Below are positions 8,935 through 17,144 of a stretch of 64,000 nucleotides of DNA, piece by piece. The position numbers were made by a program, and so were the translations under genes. Under the pieces are notes generated by a model. That model was not told where the DNA came from. It searched no databases and saw only the letters and a program-made list of their open reading frames with translations. The stretch comes from Limnohabitans planktonicus II-D5 (GTDB lineage Bacteria > Pseudomonadota > Gammaproteobacteria > Burkholderiales > Burkholderiaceae_C), in contig NZ_LFYT02000001.1 in NCBI RefSeq assembly GCF_001270065.2, positions 1-64,000 on the forward strand, in the 5' to 3' direction. Numbering within the stretch: the first letter of the stretch is position 1; the number at the start of each line of letters is the position of its first letter.

Positions 8935-9927
8935 ATGAGCATCCCGTCTTTGAAAATCGTCTTTCACGGCCAGAATGCGGCCAATTTTCGTCACGACTTT
9001 GAGACCCTGATTGACCCCGCACACCAGTTGCTGGACCTGAGCGACGCACTCGATCAGGCCGGTGAACGCGAGCATTACGAAAGCGCCGATGTGGTGATCG
9101 GCATCCAACTCAACGACAGCATGCCCAGACCGCTGAAGGCCCGCTTGTTTCATGCCCCTGCGGCAGGCACCGATGCTGTCAACATCGCCTTCCTACCCCC
9201 CGCATGCACGTTGGCCAATTGCTTTGGCCACGAAAACGCGATCGCCGAATACGTGATCGCCGCACTGCTGATGCGCCATGTGCCCCTGGCACGCGCCGAT
9301 CAGGATTTGCGTGAGCAACGCTGGACCTATTGGGCCGGTCGCCCATCGGCTTTGCGCACCGAACTGGGCACGCAAACTTTGGGCCTGTTGGGATTTGGCC
9401 ACATTGCACAGACCTTGGCACAACGCGCCAAAGCCATGGGCATGCAGGTGCTTGTGGCCAACCGCAGCCCCATCAGCCATCCGGTGGTGGACCGCAGCTG
9501 GACCCTGGACGCCCTGCAGGACTTCATGGGCAGTTGCGATGCCGTGGTGGTGTGTCTGCCCTTGACCGACAACACGCAAGGTCTGGTCGATGCGCCCGCA
9601 ATAGCAGCCATGCGGCCGGATGCGATGCTGCTGAATGTGGGCCGGGGTGCGGTGATCGATGAAAAGGCCTTGTACCAAGCCCTCAAAAACCATCAGATTG
9701 GCGGCGCGGTGATCGACACCTGGTACCAGTACCCCACCCCCACGCAACCCGAGTGCGCGCCATCGCAGTTTGATTTCGCATCGCTGGACAACGTGCTGAT
9801 GACGCCCCACATGTCAGGCTGGACCACCGGCACAGTGCGCCGCCGTCAAGAGACATTGGCCGACAACATTCGACGCTTGAGCCAGGGCGAAGCATTGATC
9901 AACGTGGTGCGCGGGCCGCTGACCTGA
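8935..9927 (+). CDS. D-isomer-specific 2-hydroxyacid dehydrogenase
   Basis: 330 residues, the usual size for the family. The NAD-binding half has LLGFGHIAQTLAQRAKAMGM, and the catalytic region includes LLNVGRGAVIDEKAL and TPHMSGWTTGT with the active-site His. The family reduces 2-keto acids or oxidises D-2-hydroxyacids with NAD(P)H; the substrate cannot be assigned. I chose ATG 8935 because it follows a purine-rich ACGAGG and starts the Rossmann-like N-domain; the frame is open upstream but that part overlaps the divergent cupin gene. A REP pair follows the stop immediately. Confidence 0.85.
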   Translation: MSIPSLKIVFHGQNAANFRHDFETLIDPAHQLLDLSDALDQAGEREHYESADVVIGIQLNDSMPRPLKARLFHAPAAGTDAVNIAFLPPACTLANCFGHENAIAEYVIAALLMRHVPLARADQDLREQRWTYWAGRPSALRTELGTQTLGLLGFGHIAQTLAQRAKAMGMQVLVANRSPISHPVVDRSWTLDALQDFMGSCDAVVVCLPLTDNTQGLVDAPAIAAMRPDAMLLNVGRGAVIDEKALYQALKNHQIGGAVIDTWYQYPTPTQPECAPSQFDFASLDNVLMTPHMSGWTTGTVRRRQETLADNIRRLSQGEALINVVRGPLT

Positions 9928-9940
9928 CCCCCTGGTAAGA

Positions 9941-10003
9941 GTGGCGCCCTCGCCGCGATTGAGCGTCCGCAGCCCCCCATCGCTCCGAGGGCGGGGCTCC
10001 CAC
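9941..10003. repeat. REP-type inverted repeat (GTGGGAGC family)
   Basis: A left arm (GTGGCGCCCTCG) and a right arm (CGAGGGCGGGGCTCCCAC) face each other across about 30 bp. The right arm read in reverse begins GTGGGAGC, the foot also seen at 49711-49782 and, as a fragment, around 23047-23065. Confidence 0.6.
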
Positions 10004-10010
10004 AAGTTAT

Positions 10011-10173
10011 GGATTCGGCCCCATGAAATTTTCAATGATCAAAGAAGTTGTAGGTCGGCGCTCGAAGACCCCGACATGGGCCTGTGGCAAAACCCATCAT
10101 GTCGGCCCCTGCGATTGGCGACCTGCGAGATGACATTTCTCACATATTTCAAACTTCAACGTGCCGGATCAAT
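10011..10173. repeat. REPIN element, family 1 (about 163 bp, full length)
   Basis: The element is bounded by imperfect inverted ends, GATTCGGCCC on the left and GTGCCGGATCAAT on the right. Inside are two opposed hairpins: a B-type (GGTCGGCGCTCGAAGACCCC variant) and a degenerate A-type ending CGACCTGCGAG. The same roughly 165-bp unit occurs at 16946-17108, 47621-47782 and 60219-60383. It lies only 15 bp from the lacI-type stop codon, so it may act as the 3' end of that transcript. Confidence 0.85.
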
Positions 10174-10188
10174 AAGCAAAAACCCGTT

Positions 10189-11244
10189 TCAACTGCTCTG
10201 GCGCTGCACGATCTCAAAGCCCAAATCCAACTGCGGCACGGGTGGTGTTTCGCCTCGCATCAGGCTCAGCAGCATCTGCGCTGCAGCCTCGCCAATGCGC
10301 GCACGTGGCGTTCGCACAGTGGTCAAGGGGGGCAGCATCTGATCGCTGCCAGTGAGGTCATTGAAGCCCGCAATCGCCACCTGCGCGGGCACCGAAACGC
10401 CCAGGCGCAAAGCGGCCATCAGGGCACCTTGCGCCAAGTCATCGTTGCAAAAAAAGACCGCATCCACCGCCGGGCGCTGCTGCATGATTTGCTCGAACAA
10501 GATGCCACCCAAGGCCAAGGACGATGGCGCGGGGTTCAAAAACTCGAGCGTGGGCTCGTAAACGCCCGCCTCTTGCAAGGCGCTGCGCCAACCGAACAGG
10601 CGCTGCATCACGCGTGGGTCCAATTGCGCCGCGGCAAATGCGATGCGCTTGCGGCCTTGCGCCAGCAGGTGGCGCGTCATGGCTGCGCCTGCATCGGTCT
10701 GACGAAAGCCCACGCAATATGGCGCGTCTTCGCGCTGTGCCGCAGGCAGGTCCATCAGGTGCACACAGGGCACCTGGCTGCTGTGCATGAGTTTGCGGGT
10801 GGCCGGGTTGTGGTCCAGGCCTGTCACCAAAAGACCTGCCGGGCGATGCAGCAGTTGCTCGCGCAGCAGTTGCTCTTCTTCACTGGAGTCGTAATGGGTC
10901 ACGCCCATCAGCGTCTGGTAGCCCCCTGCCCGCAGGGTTTTTTGGGCCGAGTCCAGCAAATCCACAAACAAAGCATTGGACAGGAGCGGGATCAGGATGG
11001 CCACATGGTTGCTGCGCTGCGAAGCCAGCGCCCGGGCCGCCGGGTCGGGCACGTAACCGAGTTTGTCGGACACCGCCTGCACCCGCTCGATCAGAGCTGG
11101 GTCAACCGCCCTTTCACCACGCAAGGCCCGTGAGACGGTGCTGGGACTGACGCCAGCGGCGCGGGCCACATCGCTGAGCGTGATGCGGCCAGTGGATCGG
11201 TGGCTTTTCAAGGCTGTTTTGGCGGGAATGGGGGCGTTGGGCAA
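10189..11244 (-). CDS. LacI/GntR-type transcriptional repressor of the gluconate module
   Basis: 351 residues. The N-terminal helix-turn-helix lies around residues 21-45 (LSDVARAAGVSPSTVSRALRG), followed by the hinge (PAARALASQRSN) and a periplasmic-binding-protein-like effector domain that ends near FEIVQRQSS. Such proteins repress sugar or sugar-acid catabolism until an inducer binds. It is divergent from the reductase-gntK-TRAP operon, and two palindromes typical of LacI operators lie in the shared intergenic region. Gluconate, 2-ketogluconate or a phosphorylated derivative is the likely effector, inferred from context. Confidence 0.93.
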   Translation of the reverse strand: MPNAPIPAKTALKSHRSTGRITLSDVARAAGVSPSTVSRALRGERAVDPALIERVQAVSDKLGYVPDPAARALASQRSNHVAILIPLLSNALFVDLLDSAQKTLRAGGYQTLMGVTHYDSSEEEQLLREQLLHRPAGLLVTGLDHNPATRKLMHSSQVPCVHLMDLPAAQREDAPYCVGFRQTDAGAAMTRHLLAQGRKRIAFAAAQLDPRVMQRLFGWRSALQEAGVYEPTLEFLNPAPSSLALGGILFEQIMQQRPAVDAVFFCNDDLAQGALMAALRLGVSVPAQVAIAGFNDLTGSDQMLPPLTTVRTPRARIGEAAAQMLLSLMRGETPPVPQLDLGFEIVQRQSS

Positions 11245-11282
11245 GGGTTAATCCGGAGAAGAATTCGAGTTGGACATCTATA

Positions 11283-11296
11283 GGATAGCGCTATCC
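11283..11296. promoter_or_regulatory. LacI-family operator O1
   Basis: The perfect 14-bp palindrome GGATAGCGCTATCC has the central CG typical of LacI-family operators and lies 38 bp upstream of the repressor start. Its core resembles the 11389-11406 site. Pairing with this repressor is inferred from position. Confidence 0.75.
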
Positions 11297-11388
11297 CAAA
11301 GTTTTTCACAAAGATTTTGAAGATGCGTGGAAAACCCTGATCCGCAAGCGAAATAATCATATTTTCGTTCTAAAATTTTTTTACCTCT

Positions 11389-11406
11389 TCGGACAGCGCT
11401 GTCCGA
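11389..11406. promoter_or_regulatory. LacI-family operator O2
   Basis: The perfect 18-bp palindrome TCGGACAGCGCTGTCCGA shares the AGCGCT core with the site 108 bp away (centre to centre) and lies 27 bp upstream of the GTG start of the reductase. It sits just downstream of a TAAAAT box at 11371-11376, a position expected to block transcription of the operon. About ten helical turns separate the two sites, which would permit looping. Confidence 0.8.
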
Positions 11407-11433
11407 TACTGATTTCTGACTGGAATAATTGAC

Positions 11434-12393
11434 GTGTCCAAACCCGATGTTCTGGCTGTAGCCAAACTCCACCCCTTCTATCAACAAGCGCTGGAATCGG
11501 TCTACACCGTGCACGACCGCACCCACATCACCGACCCCACCGCCTTCGCAGCCTTGGCCCCGCGCATCGTGGGCGTGGCAGGGACTGGCGAAGCCAGCGT
11601 GCCCCGCAGCCTGCTGGCGCAAGTGACGAACGCCAAAGTGGTGTCGGTATTTGGCGTGGGCTACGACGGCGTGGATGTGGCGGCTGCCATCGAACACGGC
11701 ATCCCCGTCACCCACACCCCCGATGTGTTGACCGACGACGTGGCCGATCTGGCCATGGGCTTGGTGCTGTCGGTAGGCCGCACCATCCCCCAGGCCGATC
11801 AGTTTGTGCGGGCAGGCCAGTGGCCCAGCGGCCCCATGGCTTTGGGCCGCAAGGTCTCGGGGGCCCGCTTGGGTATTGTGGGTTTGGGGCGCATTGGCAA
11901 GGCCATTGCCCAACGCGCCAAGGGTTTTGGCATGTCGATTGCCTACACCGCCCGCACCGAAAAGGCCGATTCCGGTTTCAAATTTTTCCCCTCTGCTGCC
12001 GAGCTGGCCGCGAACGTGGATTTTCTGGTGGTCATCACGCCAGGGGGCGCAGGCACCAAGCACCTGATCAACGCTGAAGTGCTCAAGGCCCTGGGCCCAC
12101 GCGGCTTTTTGATCAACGTGGCGCGTGGCAGCGTGGTCGATGAAGAGGCGCTGATCGCGGCCCTGCAAAACGGCACCATCGCAGGCGCGGGTCTGGATGT
12201 GTTTGCCAACGAGCCCCATGTGCCCGAGGTGCTCTGGACCATGAACAAGGTGGTGATCACACCCCACATGGCCAGCGCCACCACCGAAACGCGCCAAGCC
12301 ATGGCCGATCTGGCTTTTGCCAACATGCAGGCCGGTATTTCAGGCCAGCCCTTGCGCACGCCCGTGCCCGAGTGCATGAGCATGGTGAAGTGA
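11434..12393 (+). CDS. 2-hydroxyacid dehydrogenase, probable 2-ketogluconate/hydroxypyruvate reductase
   Basis: 319 residues from a GTG start. NAD(P)-binding motif GIVGLGRIGKAIAQRAKGFG; catalytic region LINVARGSVVDEEAL with Arg, a Glu in NEPHVPE and the active-site His in ITPHMASAT. It resembles GhrB-type reductases that act on 2-keto-gluconate and glyoxylate-like substrates. It is the first gene after the two LacI operators and is followed 16 bp later by gntK, which supports conversion of 2-ketogluconate to gluconate. The exact substrate is inferred from context. Confidence 0.88.
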   Translation: MSKPDVLAVAKLHPFYQQALESVYTVHDRTHITDPTAFAALAPRIVGVAGTGEASVPRSLLAQVTNAKVVSVFGVGYDGVDVAAAIEHGIPVTHTPDVLTDDVADLAMGLVLSVGRTIPQADQFVRAGQWPSGPMALGRKVSGARLGIVGLGRIGKAIAQRAKGFGMSIAYTARTEKADSGFKFFPSAAELAANVDFLVVITPGGAGTKHLINAEVLKALGPRGFLINVARGSVVDEEALIAALQNGTIAGAGLDVFANEPHVPEVLWTMNKVVITPHMASATTETRQAMADLAFANMQAGISGQPLRTPVPECMSMVK

Positions 12394-12409
12394 GCGGCGG
12401 CATCCCAAC

Positions 12410-12934
12410 ATGAGCAACATGCCATTTCGCCTGATCGTCATGGGGGTGTCCGGTTGCGGCAAGTCGACCATGGCCGCCGCCCTGGGCGAGCGCCTGGGTC
12501 TCGACATGGTGGACGGTGATGACCTGCACCTGCCTGAAAGCGTGGCCAAAATGCGTGCGGGCATTGCCCTGCAAGACGACGACCGCTGGCCCTGGCTGGA
12601 CCGCATAGGCGCTTACCTGTCCCAGCCCGCTGCCCAAGGCCGCGTTGTGGCCTGCTCGGCGCTCAAGCGCGTGTACCGCGACCGCATCCGCGAACAAGCA
12701 GGCGATGTGTGTTTTGTATTTCTGGATGGCGAATTCGATTTGATCCAACAACGGATGCAGCAGCGTGTTGGCCATTACATGCAGCCCGGCTTGCTGGACA
12801 GCCAGTTCCGGACCCTGGAAAAACCCCAGGCCGATGAGGTCGATGTCATCCGCCTGCCCATCACCGAGTCGGTGCAGGACATGGTCCAGCAAGCGCTTCA
12901 GGCTTTGCAGGCTCGCCTGCACCCTGCCCTCTGA
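12410..12934 (+). CDS. gntK: Gluconokinase
   Basis: 174 residues, matching the size of the GntK family. A Walker A loop GVSGCGKST spans residues 12-20, followed by DGDDLH, the family's substrate-proximal motif (residues 35-40), and CSALKRVYRD around residue 82. It phosphorylates D-gluconate to 6-phosphogluconate, feeding the Entner-Doudoroff pathway (edd/eda at 56124-58591) and the phosphogluconate dehydrogenase at 18983-20392. It lies in the LacI-controlled operon between the reductase and the TRAP genes. Confidence 0.95.
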   Translation: MSNMPFRLIVMGVSGCGKSTMAAALGERLGLDMVDGDDLHLPESVAKMRAGIALQDDDRWPWLDRIGAYLSQPAAQGRVVACSALKRVYRDRIREQAGDVCFVFLDGEFDLIQQRMQQRVGHYMQPGLLDSQFRTLEKPQADEVDVIRLPITESVQDMVQQALQALQARLHPAL

Positions 12935-12953
12935 GTTGTAAGAAAGCCCCCTC

Positions 12954-13292
12954 ATGTTCATCCGCTGCGCATTTTTCCAAGGCCAAGTCAAACCCGGCAT
13001 GGAGGACGCCTTCAACCGCTACATCCGCGAAAATCTGGTGCCCCTGTGGACCCGTTTTCCGGGCGCGCAAGAAGTGCGTGTGTTGCGCCAGGTCGAAAGC
13101 GACGTGAATGACCCGCACTTTGGCATGGTGCTGTCGGTGCGCTACCCCAGCCGCGAGGCGATCGAGATCGCCCTGGCCTCAGAGGTGCGCATGAAGAGCA
13201 AAGAAGTGTCCAAGGACATGATCGCCATGTTCGATGGCACCGTGTTTCACACCGTTTTCAGCGCAGATGAATACGCGCTGCCCACCGATTGA
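12954..13292 (+). CDS. Small conserved-looking protein of unknown function, dimeric alpha-beta barrel-like
   Basis: 112 residues with no signal peptide or membrane segment. The pattern of a short beta strand (MFIRCAFFQGQVKPG), an amphipathic helix (EDAFNRYIRENLVPLW), further strands and a final helix suggests a ferredoxin-like dimeric alpha-beta barrel, the fold used by EthD and antibiotic-monooxygenase-type proteins. It lies 19 bp after gntK and 39 bp before the TRAP binding protein, so it is part of the gluconate operon. The role is unknown; acting on, or binding, a sugar-acid intermediate would fit. Confidence 0.75.
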   Translation: MFIRCAFFQGQVKPGMEDAFNRYIRENLVPLWTRFPGAQEVRVLRQVESDVNDPHFGMVLSVRYPSREAIEIALASEVRMKSKEVSKDMIAMFDGTVFHTVFSADEYALPTD

Positions 13293-13331
13293 GTTTCGCG
13301 ACAGTCCTTTACTTCAACCCGGAGACAAACC

Positions 13332-14306
13332 ATGAAACTTTCCCGCATCCTGCTCGCCTGCCTGGTCGCCGCCGTCGGCTCCAGCGCTTACGCTGCCAAG
13401 TTCAACCTCAAAATGGGCCACGCGGTCAACGCCACCGACGGCCAGCACGCCGCCGCCCTCAAATTGGCCGAGCTGGTCAAGCAACGCACCAACGGTGATG
13501 TCGAGATCACCGTGTTCCCGGCCAACCAGCTGGGCAACGACGCGGCCATGATCAACGGCACACGCGGCGGCACGATCGACATCGTCTCCAGCGGTGCCTC
13601 CAACTTCAACGGCATCGTGCCCAACACCGCCGCGATGGAACTGCCCTTTGTGTTCCGCAGCGCGCAACACGCCTACAACGTGCTCGACGGTGCGGTGGGC
13701 ACGGGCGTGCTCAACGAATTGTCCCCGCACGGCTTGAAGGGCCTGGCCTATTGGGAAAACGGCTGGCGCGCTTTCACCAACAACAAACGTCCCGTGAACA
13801 AGCCCGATGACCTCAAGGGCTTGAAGATCCGCTCCACACCCAACCCGTACCACATCCAGGCCTTCCGCCTGCTGGGCATGAACCCTTCGCCCATGCCGAT
13901 TGCCGAGCTGTACACCGCCCTGGAAACCGGCACCTTTGACGCCCAAGAGCATCCGATCAACGTGACCTGGTCGTCCAAGTTCTACGAAGTGCAAAAGCAC
14001 CTGACGGTGAGCAACCACGTGTACTCACCCCTGGTCGTGGCCATGAACAAGGCCAAGTTCGACAGCCTGCCCGCCAATTACCAAAAAGTGATGGTGGATT
14101 CGGCACGGGAAGCCGCCAGCTTCCAACGCAGCCTGAACGCGTCCAACGCGGGCAAAGTGGTGGCCGACTTGAAGAAGTCGGGCATGCAGGTGATCGAGAA
14201 CGTCGACATGGCCCCCTTCCAGAAGATCGTGTCGGCCGAGATTGCCAAGACTTTTGGTGAGAAAAACGGCCCAGCTTTGCTCAAGGCCATCGAAGACACC
14301 AAGTGA
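13332..14306 (+). CDS. dctP: TRAP transporter substrate-binding protein (DctP family)
   Basis: 324 residues with a Sec signal peptide ending about SSAYA at residue 20. The DctP fold is recognisable from KMGHAVNATDGQHAAALKLAEL, GLKGLAYWENGWRAFTN, the substrate-contact region LKGLKIRSTPN and the GTFDAQEHP segment. It captures an organic or sugar acid in the periplasm for the DctQM membrane partner. A strong intrinsic terminator lies between it and dctQ, which would make the binding protein more abundant than the membrane subunits. Gluconate or a related hexonate is the likely ligand from gene context. RBS GGAGA precedes the ATG. Confidence 0.94.
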   Translation: MKLSRILLACLVAAVGSSAYAAKFNLKMGHAVNATDGQHAAALKLAELVKQRTNGDVEITVFPANQLGNDAAMINGTRGGTIDIVSSGASNFNGIVPNTAAMELPFVFRSAQHAYNVLDGAVGTGVLNELSPHGLKGLAYWENGWRAFTNNKRPVNKPDDLKGLKIRSTPNPYHIQAFRLLGMNPSPMPIAELYTALETGTFDAQEHPINVTWSSKFYEVQKHLTVSNHVYSPLVVAMNKAKFDSLPANYQKVMVDSAREAASFQRSLNASNAGKVVADLKKSGMQVIENVDMAPFQKIVSAEIAKTFGEKNGPALLKAIEDTK

Positions 14307-14324
14307 TGATTTGACCGATAACAC

Positions 14325-14350
14325 GCCCCCTCTTTGGAGGGGGCTTTTTT
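14325..14350 (+). terminator. Intrinsic terminator/attenuator between dctP and dctQ
   Basis: A perfect 8-bp stem GCCCCCTC/GAGGGGGC with a TTTG loop is followed by six T residues. It lies inside the operon, 9 bp before the dctQ start, and so probably acts as a partial terminator. Confidence 0.88.
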
Positions 14351-14359
14351 GATGGCACC

Positions 14360-14899
14360 ATGAAAAAAATCAACGACCTTTTCTTCAAGCTGGCAGAGCT
14401 CACGCTGGTCATCATGTTGTCGGCCATGGTCATCATGGTGTTTGGCAACGTGGTGCTGCGCTACGGCTTCAACGACGGCATCATCAGCTCGGAAGAGTTG
14501 TCACGGTTTTTGTTCATCTGGATCACTTTTTTGGGCGCCATTGTCACCATGCGCGAAAACGGCCACTTGGGTCTGGACTCCATCGTGCGCAAGCTCAGCC
14601 TTCGCGGCAAAAAAATCGCCTTCGCTGTTTCCAATGTGCTGATGCTGGGCTGCTGCGCCCTCATGTTTTACGGCACCTTGAAGCAACACGGCATCAACGC
14701 CAGCACGCGCTCGGCCGTGACCGAAATCCCCATGAGCTGGGTGTACGGCGTGGGCTACATCACCAGCGTGGCCATGGGGCTGATGATTCTGGGCAAGCTG
14801 GTGCAGCTGGCCAAAGGCAACTTTGAGGAAACCGATTTGATCCAGGTGCAAGACTCCGAAGAGGTCGCGATCGCCCACACCCAAGGGGCCACCAAATGA
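14360..14899 (+). CDS. dctQ: TRAP transporter small membrane subunit (DctQ)
   Basis: 179 residues with about four hydrophobic helices, starting at residues 10-32 (LAELTLVIMLSAMVIMVFGNVVLR in part). The family signature is visible in the segment LFIWITFLGAIVTMRENGHLG. It couples the binding protein to the large DctM channel. The C-terminus ends in an acidic tail (EETDLIQVQDSEE). It overlaps dctM by 4 bp (ATGA). Confidence 0.93.
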   Translation: MKKINDLFFKLAELTLVIMLSAMVIMVFGNVVLRYGFNDGIISSEELSRFLFIWITFLGAIVTMRENGHLGLDSIVRKLSLRGKKIAFAVSNVLMLGCCALMFYGTLKQHGINASTRSAVTEIPMSWVYGVGYITSVAMGLMILGKLVQLAKGNFEETDLIQVQDSEEVAIAHTQGATK

Positions 14900-16179
14900 C
14901 CGTCATTGTGTTCATTGTGTCGCTGCTGGCTGCCATGGCGCTGGGCATGCCACTGGCGTTTTCGCTGCTGGTCTCGGGTGTGGCCTTGATGCTGCACCTG
15001 GACAACTTCGACACCCAGATCGTGTCGCAGAACCTGATCAACGGCGCTGACAACTTTCCGCTGATGGCCGTGCCCTTTTTCATGTTGGCCGGTGAGCTGA
15101 TGAACGCGGGCGGCATGAGCCGACGCATCGTTAACTCGGCCATGGTGTGGGTCGGGCACTTTCGTGGCGGCCTGGGTTATGTGGCGGTGTTCGCGGCCAT
15201 CGTCATGGCCAGCTTGTCGGGCTCGGCCGTGGCCGACACGGCAGCGCTGGCCGCCGTCTTGCTGCCCATGATGCGCAAAGCCGGTTACCGCATGGACCGC
15301 TCGGCGGGCCTGATTGCCGCGGGCGGCATCATCGCGCCAGTGATCCCCCCGTCGATTGGCTTCATTTTGTTTGGCGTGATCGGCGGCGTGTCGATTTCCA
15401 AGCTTTTCATGGCGGGCATTTTTCCGGGACTCATGATGGGTTTTGCCCTGATCGTGACCTGGTGGATCGTGGCCCGCAAGGACAAGGTGGAGGTGGCCGA
15501 AAAAGTGCCGTTCAAAGAACGCATCTCGGTGACCATCAACGCGTTTTGGTCTTACCTGCTGGCCATCACCATCATCGGCGGCATGAAGATGGGCGTCTTC
15601 ACCCCCACCGAGGCGGCGGTGGTGGCGGTGGTGTATTCCTTGTTCGTGGGTCTGTTTATCTACCGCGAAATTAAGTTCAAGGATCTGTACGGCATCATTT
15701 TGGCGGCCGCCAAAACTTCTTCGGTCGTCATGTTTTTGGTAGCGGCCGCGCTGGTGTCGGCCTGGCTGATCACGGTGGCCAATATTCCGGCGCAGATTGT
15801 CGAAATTTTGCGGCCGTTTATTGACAACAAAACTCTGCTGATGGTCATGCTGATGCTGCTGGTGATGATTGTGGGCACGGCGCTGGACTTTGCGCCCACG
15901 GTGCTGATCCTCACGCCCGTGCTCATGCCTTTGGTGCGCGAAGCAGGCATTGATCCGGTCTACTTTGGCGTGCTGTTCATCATGAACAACGCCATCGGTC
16001 TGCTCACACCGCCGGTCGGTACGGTGCTGAACGTGGTCTGCGGCGTAGGCCGCATTCCGATGCATGACGTCATCCGTGGTGTCATGCCTTTCTTGATATC
16101 CCAGGTGGTGGTGATGGGTTCGCTCATTGCCTTTCCAAGCTTGGTGATGGTTCCTCTTAAATGGTTATTGATGCGATGA
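14896..16179 (+). CDS. dctM: TRAP transporter large membrane subunit (DctM)
   Basis: 427 residues, the family's usual length, almost entirely hydrophobic with about 12 membrane segments. Conserved stretches include GLGYVAVFAAIVMASLSGSA, GGIIAPVIPPSIGFI and FAPTVLILTPVLMP. It forms the ion-driven transport channel. It overlaps both dctQ (4 bp) and the following dehydrogenase (4 bp, ATGA), marking one coupled operon. Confidence 0.95.
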   Translation: MTVIVFIVSLLAAMALGMPLAFSLLVSGVALMLHLDNFDTQIVSQNLINGADNFPLMAVPFFMLAGELMNAGGMSRRIVNSAMVWVGHFRGGLGYVAVFAAIVMASLSGSAVADTAALAAVLLPMMRKAGYRMDRSAGLIAAGGIIAPVIPPSIGFILFGVIGGVSISKLFMAGIFPGLMMGFALIVTWWIVARKDKVEVAEKVPFKERISVTINAFWSYLLAITIIGGMKMGVFTPTEAAVVAVVYSLFVGLFIYREIKFKDLYGIILAAAKTSSVVMFLVAAALVSAWLITVANIPAQIVEILRPFIDNKTLLMVMLMLLVMIVGTALDFAPTVLILTPVLMPLVREAGIDPVYFGVLFIMNNAIGLLTPPVGTVLNVVCGVGRIPMHDVIRGVMPFLISQVVVMGSLIAFPSLVMVPLKWLLMR

Positions 16180-16943
16180 ATGTTCTGGACTCTTTTCAAC
16201 TCTCGGGCCGCCGCGCCCTGATCACAGGCTCTTCTGCAGGCATCGGCTTGGCACTGGCCGAAGCCCTGGCGCAAGCTGGCGCGCATGTCATCCTGAATGG
16301 CCGCACGGCCAGCAAGGTAGAGGCCGCTGCGCACACCTTGAAGGCACAAAATTTATCGGTCAGCACCTCGGTGTTTGACGTGACCGATGCCGACAGCGTA
16401 CGTGCTGCTGTCGAGCAGATCGAGGCTGAAGGCCCGATTGACATCCTTATCAACAACGCAGGCATGCAGATTCGCGGTCCGTTGCACGAGTATGCCGACA
16501 GCGATTGGCACACCATCATGAAGACCAACCTGGACAGCGTGTACTTCGTGGGCCAGGCGGTGGCCAAAAAGATGATCCCGCGTGGGCGCGGCAAGATCAT
16601 CAACATCTGCTCGGTGCAAAGTGAGCTGGGCCGCCCCGGCATTGCACCCTACACCGCCACCAAGGGCGCGGTGAAGATGCTGACCAAAGGCATGGCCATC
16701 GACTGGGGCCAGTTCGGCATCAACGTCAACGGCATTGGCCCCGGCTACTTCAAGACCGAGCTGAACCAAAAGCTGGTGGATGACCCGGCCTTCAGCAGCT
16801 GGCTGGTCGGACGCACACCCAGCCGCCGCTGGGGCGATGTGCAGGACCTGGGCGGCGCGGCCGTCTTTTTGGCCAGTGACGCTTCACGCTTTGTGAACGG
16901 CCATATTTTGTATGTGGACGGCGGCGTGACCGCCACCCTCTAA
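16176..16943 (+). CDS. idnO: Short-chain dehydrogenase, probable gluconate 5-dehydrogenase
   Basis: 255 residues. Cofactor motif TGSSAGIG at residues 17-24, NNAG in the fourth strand (LINNAGMQIRGP), and the catalytic Ser-Tyr-Lys set visible as ICSVQSE and YTATKG. The sequence resembles Gno/IdnO enzymes that interconvert 5-ketogluconate and gluconate. ATG 16176 overlaps the dctM stop by 4 bp and is preferred over ATG 16161. Together with the idonate dehydrogenase downstream it completes an L-idonate to 5-ketogluconate to gluconate route. Confidence 0.85.
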   Translation: MNVLDSFQLSGRRALITGSSAGIGLALAEALAQAGAHVILNGRTASKVEAAAHTLKAQNLSVSTSVFDVTDADSVRAAVEQIEAEGPIDILINNAGMQIRGPLHEYADSDWHTIMKTNLDSVYFVGQAVAKKMIPRGRGKIINICSVQSELGRPGIAPYTATKGAVKMLTKGMAIDWGQFGINVNGIGPGYFKTELNQKLVDDPAFSSWLVGRTPSRRWGDVQDLGGAAVFLASDASRFVNGHILYVDGGVTATL

Positions 16944-16945
16944 CG

Positions 16946-17108
16946 ATTGATCCGGCTCTGTGAAGTATTCAATGCTCAAAGATGTTGCAGGTCGGCGGTC
17001 CAAGACCCCGACATGGGCCTGCGGCGAAACCCATCATGTCGGACTCTGCGAGTGCCGACCTACGAGATGACTTGTTTCACACATTTCAAACTTCAGCGTG
17101 CCGGACCA
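16946..17108. repeat. REPIN element, family 1, lying inside the operon
   Basis: The element starts ATTGATCCGGCTCTGTGAAG and ends AACTTCAGCGTGCCGGA. It contains a B-type hairpin (GGTCGGCGGTCCAAGACCCC) and an A-type hairpin (GGACTCTGCGAGTGCCGACC on this strand). It begins 3 bp after the idnO stop and ends 37 bp before idnD, so it is transcribed in the sugar-acid operon unless a new promoter follows. Confidence 0.88.
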
Positions 17109-17144
17109 TACGATTCAACCTATTTTTTCAAAAGAGACCTCACC

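Noticed and set aside
10084-11133. 349-residue plus-strand frame opposite the LacI regulator
   Set aside because: The LacI helix-turn-helix and hinge are clear on the minus strand; this frame also starts in a REPIN.
14755-16065. 436-residue minus-strand frame opposite dctM
   Set aside because: His/Gln/Arg-rich shadow of a membrane-protein gene.
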